Of a stretch of DNA of 64,000 nt, positions 45,086 to 58,757 are shown piece by piece. Numbering within the stretch: position 1 is the stretch's first letter; every line of letters begins with the position of its first letter. The position numbers and the translations under genes were made by a program. A model generated the notes under the pieces. That model was given only the letters and a program-made list of their open reading frames with translations. It did no database searches and was not told where the DNA came from. The stretch spans positions 38,116,372 through 38,180,371 of the forward strand of contig ML682005.1 of the NCBI GenBank assembly GCA_007922195.1, read 5' to 3'. Source of the DNA: Podocnemis expansa (Eukaryota > Chordata > Testudines > Podocnemididae).

Positions 45086-46034
45086 CTCCCTCTTTGTACT
45101 GAATTTAATTTTTAACACACATTACTGCTTTTTTAGTCTGTCTGAACTCTGGGTTATAGTCCATCTCTGCCAGCTGAGGTTTCACCAGAAATTCTGCTTG
45201 GGGAATTAACTGCTAGGTCCCGAGTATGAAGTCAATCAGGGAGAGAACTAAGGGCTTCAGGAATAAGAACAGACATTGAAGTCTCTGCAGTTCAAAGTAA
45301 CCTTCAAGCTTGCTGGCCTAGTAAATCCTATTGCCTCTTCTTGGTAAGGTCCCCTTAGTGTTAGTAGAGACTTTGTTTAGCTACATAAGACAGATTTTCT
45401 TTCAGAAACTGGAATCACAAACCATGCCCAGCCTATTTGATTTATATAGAAAAAAATGAGAGGATGTACACCGAGTTGGCTGAGTGCATCTCCCAACATG
45501 CTACTAAGAATGAGAATTTTCACTTGGCTGTCAGCCTTTTGAAAAGAACTACACAGCTGTCTACTCCAATATAGGCTTAGCCAGAAAGAGGAGCACAGAC
45601 CATCAAACTGTAATTTTCTTCCTCCTCCTTGTCCCTCCTACTGTCCCTAAAAATGGATTCAGGAAAGGTGTTTCCTTGCTATCCACTGCTCTTCACAAAC
45701 ATATTTTATTTTAAAAAGAGGGGCAGATCCTCTGCTGTGATAACTGTAAGACACTGTGACATATACAATGGCATTTTACACCAGCTCAGGTGTAAGAGAC
45801 CAGATGCTGCTTGAATCTGGTTCACTTCCTAGTCTTGGGTCAAAGATGTGTAATTTCAGACTAGTTGCCAGATTCATTCATAACATAATACCCCAACAGT
45901 CAGTGAAGTTACAATAGAAACACACGTGGCTTTATGACTGAAGGAAGCCATTTAGGGCACAAAGGGAAAATGTGTAGGAGCAAGATGGTTCTATAATAGA
46001 AGGCTTCTCTAGACTAACAGACCCTTCTTTCCAT

Positions 46035-47640
46035 GTTTCCTAGACCTTTAATCACTTTTGTTGCTCTTCTCTGGGTTTTCTCCAGTTTGTCCACATCTTC
46101 TTGAAACATGGTACCCAGAACTAGACACACAATTCCAGTTGAGGCCTTATCAGTGTACAGGAAAGTGGAAGAATTACTTAATATGTCTTGCTAACAATAT
46201 TCCTGCTAATATGTTCCAGAATGATGTTTTCTTTTTTGCAACACACTTAACTCATATTTAGCTTATGATCCACTATAATCCATTCCAACAGTACTCCTTC
46301 TAGGCAGACATTTCCCATTTTGATGTGCACAGCTGATTGTTCCATCCTAAATAGAGAACTTTGCATTTGCCCTTATTGAATTTTATTGTTTACTTGAGAC
46401 CTTTTTCCCAGTTTGTCCAGATCACTCTAAATTGTAATCCTACTATCCAAAGAACTTGCAACTCCTCTCAGGTTTGTATAATTTGAAAACTCTAAGTGTA
46501 CTCTCTATTTCAGTATCTAAATAATTTAGGAAGATATTGAACAGACCTAGAGCCAGGACTGTTCCCTGTGGGACCCCACTCTCTATGCCCTTCTAGCCTC
46601 ACTGTGCTTCTTTTATAACTATTCTTTGGGAGCAGTTTTTTCCAAACAGATATGCACACACCTCGCAGTAGCTCCATCTAAGCTGTAATTCCCTAGTTTG
46701 TTTATGAGTAGGTGATGCAAGGTAGTATCAAAAGCCTTACTGAAGTCAAGGTGTATCATGTCTACTGTCTCTTCCCCATCCAGAAGGTTTGTTACCCTGT
46801 CAAAAAAGCTGTTAGATTGGTTTGACATGATTTGTTCTTAACAAATCCATGCTGGCTGTTACTTCTCACCTTATTATCTTCTAGGTGTTTACAAATTGAT
46901 TGCTTAATATATTTGTTCCATTGTATTTTCAGGTACTTAGGTTAAGATGACTGGTCTCTAATTCTCGAGGTTATCCTTATTCCCCCTTATTTTCCTTCTT
47001 TTATAGAGTGTCACTGTATTGGCATTCTTCCAGGCCTCTGAAATCTCTCCAGTTTTTCATGACTTTTAGAAGATAATTGCTAATAACTCGGATATTTCTT
47101 CAGTCAGCTTGTGGAGTATTCCATGATGTATTTCATCAGGTCCTGCAGACTTAAAGACAAGTCACTTGTCTTCAAGTAACTTTTAACTTGCTCTTTCCCT
47201 GTCTGAGCCTCAGCTTCTACCTCATTTTCACTAGCATTCTCTGTTTCAGATTTCTGATCACAACTAACTTTTTGGTGAAAACTAAAACAAAAAAGACATT
47301 TAGCACATCTCCTATTTCCCCATTTTCTGTCATTGTCTGCTCCCTGCCCACCCCTGGGTCAGTGGAATAATGAGCCTACCTTCCTTTCGATCTTTCTCTT
47401 GCTACTAATGCATTTATAGAATGTTTTCTTTTTACTCTTTATGTCTCTAGCTAGTTTTATCTCATGATATGCTTTGGCCTTTTTAATTTTGTCTCTAACT
47501 GCTTTTTTTTTTTAAAATATTCATCCCTCGTAATTTAACCTCATTTCCACTTTTTGTAGGACTCATTTTTGAGTTTGATCATTAAAGACCTTCCATTTTT
47601 TCTCATCTTCCCATGCTATTATGTGATCACTTGTGCCTGT
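46035..47640 (-). mobile_element. Antisense CR1 LINE segment
   Basis: Continuous antisense CR1 from ttaatcacttttgttgctcttctctgg through ccacatcttcttgaaacatgg, the RT region and gcactcatttttgagtttgatc to about 47640. 5' and 3' ends are missing. Confidence 0.85.
46619..46828 (-). pseudogene. CR1 reverse transcriptase fragment
   Basis: The minus-strand frame reads DRVTNLLDGEETVDMIHLDFSKAFDTTLHHLLINKLGNYSLDGAT, the CR1 RT motif containing the first catalytic Asp (LDFSKAFD). It is open for only about 70 codons. The flanking RT sequence is frameshifted, so it is a pseudogene. Confidence 0.8.
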
Positions 47641-49804
47641 GAGAGTATTTTCCTTTTGGCATGGGCAGATTCATTTTCAGCAGACCACCTGCTATGCTGA
47701 CTAGGTAACCCTGATGTGGGCTTTACTGCATGGCTTTGTGGAGCTTTTGTATCTCCAAATGCATTGGATATTATTTAATGGATGGGCCCATTGAAATAGA
47801 TATCTAGGTGTGGATGATTGTGTTAGTGAGGTTAAAAGTGAAGGAGAGTGAATGAGCCTGAAGTTCTACACCTGCTCATGGAAGTTAATCATAGACAGAG
47901 CTGAACACACTTCCTATACTAGACAAAGTTTGTTTGCAGCTAATGGGCATTAAATCTATTGCTAAGATTTCTGTTGAGAGCTAATTAGCACCAGTCATTA
48001 CAGGTGAATAGAACCTGAGTTCAAGAACCCAGCAAAATATCTTGGCCTCGTGTACACTGATGTGAGTCATTTCATGGTTCTGTGTTATAGCACTGAAAGG
48101 GAGTAGATGGGACTTCACTCTGGCCCCAGGAATATAAAACAGCTCTGTGACATGGTTTGAATCCATCCACAGAGGAAAGACCAAACCATATTATAAAAGT
48201 GATAGGAGTGTATTTATGTATTAAGAGTGAATGACAAATTTCATAGTGAAGATGAGGCTTAAGTCTCTCAGCAATGAATTTATTGAAAGAGATGGTTGCT
48301 CAGCAGATATTAATTTGTCAAGCTATTCCAGAACAATCAGTATTATCCTAAAACTTAAAGAAAGCACTGAGAAAGATATTTCCAAGCAACATATGCATTC
48401 TGCTGTCTTAAAAGCCTAACATTTCTCTATTTTGTAGCCTAGCACTCCCAATCAACAGAATCTATCATTGGAGATGAATGGTATTCATCTGGCTAATGGA
48501 CAGATTTGCAAAAGACCTCTGATCCCCATTTAGGTACCTAAATTAAGTGGCCAGCTGGATGCTGAGCGCTTCTGAAAATATGGCAGCTTAATTTGTGTCT
48601 AAAGGGAGAATGGAGATCTTTTGAAAAATCAGGTGCTAAATCTTTATGCAACACACAGAAAACATAACATTGCCCAAACAATTTAGAACCCTCTCCTCCC
48701 CTCTGAATGTAGTGGCCCTCAACTGGTTAGTGAGACCTTTCCCCAATGAAAGAGCCTTGCCTTCACACAGTAAAATTCTTAATATGTATTTACTAGCAAT
48801 TAATCAGTAGAATACACACACCAAGCATCTGATGCTCACCACTGCCAATAAAGCAGATGGACTTCTCCCAGTGGCCAGTCAGGATCAGATTCAGGTGGGA
48901 CTCATGCATAGGATAAGAATTCTCACAGATTTGATCTGTGCCCTGGAATTAGGTTCCAACAAGTTTCTCTTATAACTTTCATTATATTAGAATGGTCAAG
49001 GTATGGATTAGAAGGATTCTCAATCATTTTATTTAAAACATATATGCAATAAATTTAAACAATCATAACCTCCTAATGGGGGAAGAGAATTTTTCTAGCA
49101 ACAGCAAAATCTACTGTTTCTACATATCTGGAAAAGCAGTTTTATGTACGTTTACGCAGACACCCAGTAAGAAACTTGCAGAAGCACAAGCTTAGTTTCT
49201 CCATATTCCCTTCCATGCTCATAAATCTGGGATTTTACTGTATCTATCCCTGTAAATAAGGCTGCAGCTGCCACTGATGTTTTTCTATTTGCCTAGGCGA
49301 ACATGACCAAATATTCCAGCGGCAGGTTTTGCTAAGTCCATTTACAAAAGGGCTGTGGATCACATCAAGTCCAGGTCTCTCAGAACAACATCCCATTAAA
49401 TTTAAAGTTCTAGCATTTCCCAAGGGCTTGCATCACCACTGCATTACTCTGTTTTTATGTCAGTGGAACTCCACTGCAGCCCATTGGCATTCCCCTGACA
49501 TAAAGGTGGACTAAAAGTAGTGAATCAGGGCCTTCATCTTTACCTTGTGCCTCCCAACTATCTGAATTACAGCCAGTGCAATAGGCTGTCTATCGAGTGA
49601 AGTTTTTGGGCTTATGATCTTCTTGAACTAATCCTCTTATGTGAAATAAAATGCATTTGAACAATGAACTAAAATAGTTTTCAAATACTTAGAATTGCTT
49701 TTTTCCTAATATTTTTGTATCTGTAAATAATGGTTTTGAACAATGTTGTTTGAGATCTTTTGTTCAAGTGTTAATAAATCTGTGTTCTTCTCTTCCTGCC
49801 TCAG
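47641..49804. other. GALR1 intron 2 distal part, no gene
   Basis: AT-rich sequence with no recognised domain. Around 48520-48620 (ggtacctaaattaagtggcc...) it resembles an old amniote repeat. It ends in the polypyrimidine tract of the exon 3 acceptor. Confidence 0.5.
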
Positions 49805-50122
49805 ACGGCCCAGACTGTCCTGGTGGTGGTGGTGGTTTTTGGCATATCTTGGCTGCCACATCATGTGATCCACCTCTGGGCTGAATTTGGAGTTTTCCCA
49901 CTGACTCAAGCTTCATTTCTCTTCAGAATAACTGCACACTGCCTGGCTTACAGCAATTCATCTGTGAATCCTATTATATATGCATTCCTCTCTGAAAATT
50001 TTAGGAAGGCCTACAAACAAGTCTTCAAATGCCACATAGGTAATCAGTCACCTTTGAATGATGTTAAAGAAAGTAAAAGTCGGATAGATACACCACCATC
50101 TACCAATTGTACTCATGTGTGA
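49805..50122 (+). CDS. GALR1: Galanin receptor type 1, coding exon 3 (residues 249-353 and stop)
   Basis: The exon begins TAQTVLVVVVV after a strong polypyrimidine tract and cag at 49802-49804, in phase with exon 2. It carries TM6 with SWLP at 263-266, TM7 with NPIIY at 303-307, the amphipathic SENFRKAYK helix 8, a possible palmitoylation Cys at 324, and a Ser/Thr-rich tail ending in THV before TGA at 50120-50122. H268, H271, E275 and F286 correspond, with a +4 offset, to the human positions (H264, H267, E271, F282) reported to bind galanin, so ligand recognition looks intact. The 105 residues bring the protein to 353, against 349 in human. No frameshift or internal stop is present. Confidence 0.97.
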   Translation, partial: TAQTVLVVVVVFGISWLPHHVIHLWAEFGVFPLTQASFLFRITAHCLAYSNSSVNPIIYAFLSENFRKAYKQVFKCHIGNQSPLNDVKESKSRIDTPPSTNCTHV

Positions 50123-53100
50123 GCAACCATTAAAAAAAATCGTGTCATACTGGGTTTTCATGTGTGGACTAGACTTCTAGAAAAAGCACAATGAGCTCCT
50201 AACGAGAGCTGCATATTCAGCTTTATCTTGATAATAGGTAGAATTAAAAAATGCACTGTCCTTACATTTACAAAATAACTAGAACCATTCTTAATATTAG
50301 ACTTCATCTAGCATGGATCAGATGAAGCTCTGTCCTTTAAAGATGTTCCAGAAAATGAGGGGAATGGTATAAACCCTCTTATTCATTTAGTAGAAAACCC
50401 AGTAACTTGCTATTTATAAATATTCATGTACAGCATATACCTACTACAGCTGTGACACAAATATGTGAACACAGTGTAGTTGTTCAATTCCTAATTCAGT
50501 TCTATAACTTCATACTTTATTTTGTAAATTAGAGATGGATGGAAATGAGCTGTGACCTCCAAGAAAGTAATTAACAGTCCAGTACTTTGATTTCAAGAGA
50601 AGTGGTCAGATTTCAAAGATAATCTAAAGCTTTGGTCATCTCTAAGTTTGTTTCTGACAATAGTATATTTGTTTTTAAGAAAATGTGGATTGTGATGCTG
50701 AACAGAAATAATTTCCTCATACTGAGATGATTATTTAGAGAAGAATTGCTAAACTAACTACATAGCTGAAGAATTTGTCCCAGGTGAATGAGGCACTAAA
50801 GTTGTACATTTTGTACAACCTGGCTGCACCTTTATAAAGTTTTGCTTATGCCTCTCATGTAATTGTGGTATAACATAGGTTGATGTAGGCAAAGTGGGAA
50901 GGGTGGTTTCAAGTTTCTCTTCCTCTCTCTCTCTATGCTGTTTGTAGTTATAAATATGTATCTAAGTAGAAATATTAGTTTTAAATGATACTGTGCATAT
51001 ACAAACACACACACACAGCTATTCTTTGAAGGAAGCTTTAAATGGGGGTTGAAATTGTTGACATTAGCATTCCAACAGTTCTATTAGAGTCTTATTATTA
51101 GGTAGATTAATACTTGTACATTGGAAAAATACAATTAGTTTTATTAAAAACAAAAATAAATTGTCCAGTCCTGAAGATACTTAACTAACATGAGTATTCC
51201 ATTGAATTTCTACCACTTAATGAAAAAAGTTTCATCAATACAGTGACACCAGCTAGTGTCCATTGTCATTAATACAGTGACATTAATGTACACCAGCTGC
51301 CAATCAGACCTTCTAAATTTAAATTTGGACCAGCTCTCAGTGAAGTCAATGAGTATTTCCATTGATGTTAATAGGAGATGGGTTGGATCCATAATAAGTG
51401 CATGATATTTTTTTTTTTTTTTTTTTACATTTTTCTCCTGTAAATTCTGCGGCACACTCCTCCTGAAATGTAAAAGTTTACACTAAGCAGATCTAATGCT
51501 TAATGGAAGATGGCTAAGATGAAGTCAGAGACACTGCGAGTTAGAGAGATTTTTTATGGCTTAAATTCACATGAAATGTCTGCATTTAACACCACTTTCA
51601 TACACTTAGACACAGTAGAGAAAACATCTTCCTAGAAAATAGTATTGCACGTCGTATTTTTGTTCATTTCTTCACTTCTTCTTGTATGTGAATGGCTTTC
51701 TCGTGCAAAATACATCAACAACAGAGTCAGAACATGCTGTATGTTGTTTGGGAGATCAAGTTTGTCTGTGCAGGAGATAGCTCTTTCAGGGGCTGAGACT
51801 GGAATGCATATCCTCAGGAACAGGGGCAACCAGAGGCATCACTGCCTTCTGCAAGACATACTTCTTTGGCCTACCTTTAACAATTATATATTTTATTAAA
51901 ACTACTGAAAAACTCCATTGCATACAAAATACTATTCCTGAGAAAATGAGTAATGGAAAAATGTGACGGGTATTAGTCATATCATTTAATATACCTCTGG
52001 AAGGGGTTTTCATACTATGATGAAAAGGGTGGCATAAGAAACCATATAGAACACAATGGAGAGAGCATGCAGCATTTCTATAGAATGAATACATATTAAA
52101 AGTTATTTTGAACTGTGTTTCTCAGAGCCTGTATTGTAAGTCTATGATTGGCACATTTTAACTGGCAAAAGAAGGGAATGTAAATACATGCCATCTACAG
52201 GCACCTTTGCATAGTTTTGCTTGTTCTTTCATTCTGCTGAAAAAGTAAAATGAGCTCTTAGATTGAACTACAACTACATTTGTTAAACATCAACATCAAG
52301 ATAAAGAACCCTTATTTTATTATGGCTCTGTCACATTCACTACCATAGTTATAGAGCATTTCCAACATTTGTAACATGCAATTCCTCTGTTGGAAATACT
52401 TCCTTTCAATTTTTGAAAGCACTGCTTCTGGCATTTTTAACTTAGGAGTGTAAAAGTAAAATAAATACATATAATCAGTTAAGATGCCTAATTTATTTGT
52501 TCTGGAAAATGTTTCCTTGGAATGTTAATCATCTGAAATTTTGTTGATTGGTCCATAAAGGATTAGTTTGTTTGTGCATGTTATGGAGGAAACCCTTCAC
52601 TACTTCATGCCAATAACAAATGAAATGTGAAGTAGGCTCCATGGCATGGTAGGAGGGACTGGTTCCCAGTGAACACCACTGCCCATTCTCTCTTGCCTTG
52701 CAAAAATGTTTAGGTGAAGGGCTGTGGACCTGATCCCAAACCCGCCAAAGTTGAGATCAGACCCTAAAAGAATAGCTGCTTCACAGACAGGGAGGAGAGT
52801 GCCTTCTGGAAAGTGAAATTCTACAACCAGAGTCACAGAACTGGGCTGAACCCCACACTTGGGAGTATTTCTGTTTGACTTTCTAATTCGGCCAAATTCA
52901 GGCCCTAAATGCTTTCATCCGGGATGTAGCTAGACATTAACGTAGTAAAAACAGTATTAATGTGTTCTTATATAGCAGCCAGTCCTGAAGTCAGCAAGCA
53001 ACTTCCATGCATACGTGCTAATGGAAATTATCTGTGCTAGAAGCAACATTAAGTCACTGGGGAAAGGCAGAAAAAAATCAAGTCTGAGTGCTAAAATGAA

Positions 53101-56100
53101 TGAATTCATGAACCTAGATCCTTTGGAATTCTATCAGTTGTGAGCCTGTTGAATGTGAACACTACAGGCTTTGGGGAAAAGGAACAAATTGCACCCCACC
53201 AAACTTGTTTGACTGAAGGTTTTGGGAAGTTGCCCATGCAGATTCAGGGACCTAGATGTGCCCACTGAAGTCGAAGGACACTCATTGACTTCCGTAGGCA
53301 TTTGAGTGGGCTGCATTCTGTCATTCCTACTTTAGAAGACTAGTACTTACTCATGTGAGTCGTGTGTATATTGTCAACAGATGGTTCCCATTTAACATAT
53401 TTCACACTGAAATTACTGAAAAAGTTTAGAATAAAGTGTAAATTTAAATATGCAAACAATAATTCTAATCTGATATATTTAAGTATGAGGAGGTATCAAA
53501 GTCCCCTTTAAAACTGAATGCATATTAAATCTCAGAGAAACTAAGGTCAAGATAATGCTTTCCATACTTGTTTCCACAAAGTGGATGAAAAGAGGAAAGT
53601 CCACTACTTGGGGCTATATTTTGTCAGCGAAAAGACAGATGAGGCAAAGTGATGTATGCTAAGGTAAAAGCTATGCAGCTTCTAATGCTCATGTGAGAGG
53701 GACTCCCTCCTGCTAAGTTCTGAAAGTGTTCCAGGACAGGGCTTGCTCTTGTTCTCACATGGAAGGTGGAATTGCCAGTGGTTTCTAGGAAAATGTTGTT
53801 GCATTATGGAATGTGTTTTTTGCCTTTTGTCTTAAAAAAAAAAAAAGCCTAGAAATTTCACTAGAAAACAGTGCATTAAGAGGATTGTAAAGTTGCACAG
53901 ACAAGCAATTTTATAATTTCTTTTTTTTTTTTTTTTTTAAGGTTCCTTATGCAACCTTAGCTCTGCCAATTTCCAAGTATGACTTCTGAAGCCAGGCATT
54001 ACTTACATGATCAAATAGTCTCTAAAATAATACTATGCATCGTTCATTTTTCTACATGTTATTTAAACATCTGTAGCATCTTAGAAGACTGCCAGACAAT
54101 ACATAAATTATCTATCTGAAAAGGAGAAAGTAAACTGTTCTTACATAATTATACCCAATTATAATAAATACCTTACTGGCATATCTGTTCCATCTTCATC
54201 TTCAGGTATGTTACTTTTACAGGTAATTAACTTATCTCCTGGACTGCAGGAATATAATGTGATAGCTGATAAAATATTAAAATACAGACTTTTATCAAAA
54301 GTCTTAAATCAATACAAACATATTGGACCACTGACAGTAAAAAATAGCATAAATATTTGAGAAATGTGAGAAAATGCTGTATGCACTTATCTCAAGTAGG
54401 AGAAAAAATGGAAAATTATAAAGGAGCATTGGAGAAATAATAGGACAATGTAAGCAGCAACTGTATTGGAATGCATATGGGAAAGAGGACAGAATCAAGC
54501 TGGTGTGGGAGTCACCCTTAACATTATTATTTTCTGACTTGAGTGCTCAGTGATGTAACCTTAACATTCTCTTAATATAACATTTCTTTTATTACGGAAT
54601 ATGTGGTAGCTTTGGTAGAGGAATTATTTTCAACACATTAAAAGTGGTTTTCCAGCTATAAACTAACTAAATAAAAACAGCTTGTTCTTAGTTTTTCTTT
54701 TACTTCTTTGGCAACATAAAACATTTGAATGAAGTGTTAAAATTCATACCCCTGCAAATCTTGATAGTCATTTTGAATTGTGTGTAACTTCTCAAGCTTA
54801 TCAGTCTTATAACCTGTTGCATTCTATTTTTTGTAAAAGAACATTACTGTCTCCAAGAGATAAGTACCAGATGCATTGTATTTTAAGATGTTACACTAAA
54901 GAAGTTTTGTTCTGAATCCATAGATTGTGTGGGCGGTGGAGAAAAATCTATGTAGAATGATAACACTACAAATGTTATTTTAGAGTGCATTACATTAATG
55001 GCTGTTGCACACTGTGATCTGTTTATATCGTGCCTACCACCAGCTATGTTTTCAGTAATGATAAGAGCAACGAACATCTATCTTAGAGTATTTGTACTAG
55101 TATTATATATTCATTGCACACACAAAATGTAAAAGAACAGAAAATTTAATCTGTGTTTGTCAGTGTGTAGTTTATAGTACCGTGTAGCTGTTCTAAATTA
55201 TATCTGTATTCTGCCTTAAATTTTAAATACATCTATGTACTATCTATGTTTCTGCAAATCACTGTAACATGTCCTGAAATATTAAAACAGTTTTAATGTG
55301 TTTATATCACAATATAACAACCAAAAGTGATTTTTCAGGGAGTTATGGAGGATTAACCTTCATTACTGTACTAATTATCAGATGGAATCCCCGTGGCTAA
55401 ATGCCATCATATCAGACGGAATATGCCTTTACTGAACCTCTTGTGTGATTTTACTAAATTTTAAAGGCTTTTAAAAGTTCAAATATTTTAAATGCAGAAG
55501 AGTATAAGTTTACTTTCTCTTAGACTGTTGTAAATACTGAAGTCAAGAGAGCTATACCAATAGAAAACTGATGTTAGATTAGAATTGAGCCCTACAAGTG
55601 TGTACATCACTCATGAAATACACACACACTACCAGATTCTGATGTCACTTACATTAGCACTAGTCTATGTACACATCTGCATCACAATAACCAAAATGTG
55701 TGAATCATAGCAGATTTAGCTATTTCAGTGCATGTCTGCATGTGGCTCCTCTTATTTTGCAATAAAAATGACTGACTGATTCAGCTGAAGTTGGTTATGA
55801 CTTATGAGGCAGCATGTGCCTTGTTAATTTAATTTGTGCAGGTTTGTTTGTAGACCAGCTGTTGCATAAGTCAATGGTAACTTTGTTACAATCAAAGGTG
55901 TTACACCAGCATAAAACCAGAAGAAGAGCTGAGTTATTTTCAAAAAGAAAGCACGAGGTCTGCATGCAGAAAAAATGCATATGCACAAGTGACACTACAG
56001 ATAATTATTGTGATGGTACCTTTTTAAACTGGGCAAATTTGCACAGACAATATAAGTGCTTAGGTACTCATCTGTATGAATTTACTTGGTGTAGGTATAA

Positions 56101-57002
56101 AAACATGCACATTGCAATGCACTGATTTTAGACACAGACTGCTATTTTTTAAAAATGTTTTGTTAATGATCATATTCTGCTCTTGGAGGTACATGTACTC
56201 AGACATCTGATCTTTCTTATGCTTTTGGCTGTTAGTCATCGAGATCTATGTGCATTGGAGGGTGGAGTCTGACTTTAAGTTAGCACTTCACCTCTCAGTC
56301 AGTATTTAAATAGATTTAAAAATAGGAAACTGGTATATCTCACCAGTGATTGAGTTTGTAAATAACGATAAGGACAGGTAATTTATACTAAGTTTCTCCG
56401 TAAACTCAGTGTAATCAAACAAGTGTGATGGTGTGATTAAAAGATTTACGTATCCTGGGGATATTGAATAGAAGAAAGTAGAAAGGTGATCTTAATTTTT
56501 AATATACTTTGTAATGGTATTAATGGGACCATTGCAGAAATGTTTTAACTAGAGTTGATGTATAGGGAGTGTTCATAAAAGGACTTCAAGAATGATTTAA
56601 GGTCTAGGAAAAAATTTTATAATACAAGATTTAAGGAGCTCAATCTATTTAATTTATAGGAAAGAAACTTAGGAGGTGACTTGGTCAGTGTTGTATATTG
56701 AATAGGGAGAAAATATTTGATGTGGCAGGGCTCTTAATTTAGCAGACAGACGTAATATTCAATGGATGGAAGCACCACTATAAAAATTCAATCCGAAAAT
56801 AAATTGCAAGCTTTTTTTTTTCCCCAAGCAATGCGGGCAGTAAACCTTAGAACAATTTATTAACTAATGTGTTAGATCCTCAATCACCTGGAATTTTTAA
56901 ATTTAGTTTGGATAGCTTTCCAAAATATTATCTCACTTCAGTGACAAGTTATTCATCTAGATGGAGGTAATGACTGAGTGAAATTGTGGCCTGTTCATCA
57001 AT
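50123..57002. other. GALR1 3' UTR and downstream non-coding sequence
   Basis: AT-rich sequence with T runs at 51408-51426 and 53921-53938 and a CA tract at 51004-51018. No exon, RNA gene or mobile element is recognised. The short frames up to 103 codons (55814-56125) have no domain or codon-bias support. Confidence 0.5.
51155..51160 (+). terminator. Candidate GALR1 polyadenylation signal AATAAA
   Basis: First canonical AATAAA I found after the GALR1 stop, about 1.03 kb into the presumed 3' UTR. Weaker ATTAAA variants occur earlier (for example near 50243). A transcript end here is inference only. Confidence 0.3.
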
Positions 57003-57118
57003 CAATCAAATCATAGGGTTGGAAGGGACCTCGTGAGATCATCGAGTCCAACCCCCTAGGGCTTGAACCCAGGACCGTCTGCATATTAAGCAGAGGTGCA
57101 TGCTGCATTCCAGATTTG
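57003..57118 (-). repeat. tRNA-derived SINE with CR1-like tail
   Basis: On the minus strand the head (tgcttaatatgcagacggtcctgggttcaagcccta) has tRNA box B form. It is followed by ggggttggactcgatgatctcacgaggtcccttccaaccctatga, a CR1 3' tail. SINEs with CR1 tails are mobilised by CR1. Same family as 15040-15153. Confidence 0.75.
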
Positions 57119-58529
57119 ATGATCATAATAGTCCCATCTAATCCAATAAAACAGATTAATAGAATGATTATAGGAGCTGTACAGATAGAAAAATTAGATC
57201 CCTAAAATTTTATTTAATAACAATCTCCTTAAACCTGTATCTTTTAGTTATATGCACAAAGCGGAGTACATCCAAAAGAGCACACAAAGAATTAAAAAAA
57301 ACTTCATATACAAATTATTCTCATTAATGACAGAAATAAAGGGTGCTATTGCCTTTTCTACTTAAGTACATTTTTTTAACCACTATTACCTGTGACTTGA
57401 TCAATCTGTGTAGTTACACAAAGTATTTCAAAGTTTTCATGGGGATTACTATGAGCTCTGATAATCACCATATGTATATATGAAAAGCCTTGAAGTAACA
57501 AGATTTTATACAATAAAGAGAATCTGATGGTTTTTAAAGCAGTTGTAAAATATGTAGAAATTCTAAAAAAATTACAAAAATTACACATGCATTTTGAGCT
57601 CAGAAGATGGCAACATTGTACTTAATTGCAAAATGAGTCATGTTAATTTTATTTAAGAGTAAATTAAAGTTCACTGAACACTGTCATATTGACATCATCT
57701 AGCATTACATATAAATATGGCAGATAAAATTTTGTATGAACTTAACAGCTATATACAGTATGTGAGTTAGTGCAGAATTTCTCATTTCCTGGAGTCTTGT
57801 AGTTCCATTTTAAACATATGGATCCAGATTCTTTCCTACTTTGAAATTTTGGTCAGTGCAGGTATGTGTGGGTACTGTTAGGGAGCTGGCTATGATTTCC
57901 AGAGTCTCTGGGCCAGTTTGCTCCTAAGTTGTAGCAAATGACAATGGCTTCTCCAAGAAACTGTCTGCTAGTTGGAGGTTTACTAGAGCATAGCATGCTC
58001 CTTCACCTTAGCAGCATCTCCATTTGGGGCAGTCTAGGGGCTTTGTTTCAGATTTGAAAGAATTCTCTGGACCATAATAAATAAGTGGTCCAACTGGCAT
58101 CAAAATCATGAGTGCCATTTTTGGTACCTCAGATCTTGAAATCTTTTCTTCTTAGACATACGTACACCACAAGAAAGATGTGGAATATCCTTCCTTCCCC
58201 ATCCCCCATGGACATTCCCTTTTGTTCTGACTTTTCATTTAAGCACAGTAATGAAACAAACACTCCCATAATTTTCTGGCCCCTGTGGTCTTTTGTTTCT
58301 GTCAGAATTAAACAAACAAACAAAAAATTAAAAAAGGAAACAGTACACACCAAACTACATTGTAGTCTGACTGATGTTTCAATAACTTGGACTGATGCAG
58401 TAGATGAAAGTCATTCTATAATCACTGATTCCAAACAAGGAGAAAAAAGGATGCTGGCTGGAAAAAAAACCCTAACTTTATACATGACTTAAATCTCCTG
58501 CCTTATTAAGGAAGCATTCCCATTATGGA
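57119..58529. other. Non-coding stretch
   Basis: AT-rich, with an (AAAC)n patch near 58309-58325. The 126-codon frame at 58112-58492 has no domain or start context and is not called. Confidence 0.45.
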
Positions 58530-58757
58530 GTAATAACAGAGGACAGAACAAGGAACAATGGTTTCAAGCTGCAGCTGGGGCAATCAAGGTTGGATATTAA
58601 GAAAATCTCTCACTAGGAGGGTGGTGAAGCACTGGAATGAGTTATGTAGGGGGGTGGTGGAATCTCCATCTCTGGAAACATTTAAGGCCCGGTTAGACAA
58701 AAACCTGGCTGGGATGCTTTAGTGGGAGAGGTCCCTTCCAACTCTATGATTCTGAGC
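58530..58757 (+). mobile_element. CR1 LINE 3' end
   Basis: ggaacaatggtttcaagctgcagctggg...ggttggatattaagaaaatctctcactagg...ggtggtggaatctccatctctggaaacatttaaggcccggttagacaa...gaggtcccttccaactctatgattctg is a standard CR1 terminus, 5'-truncated. Confidence 0.85.

Noticed and set aside
58112..58492. 126-codon plus-strand frame as a gene
   Set aside because: There is no domain, no Kozak or splice context, and it runs through an AAAC simple repeat.
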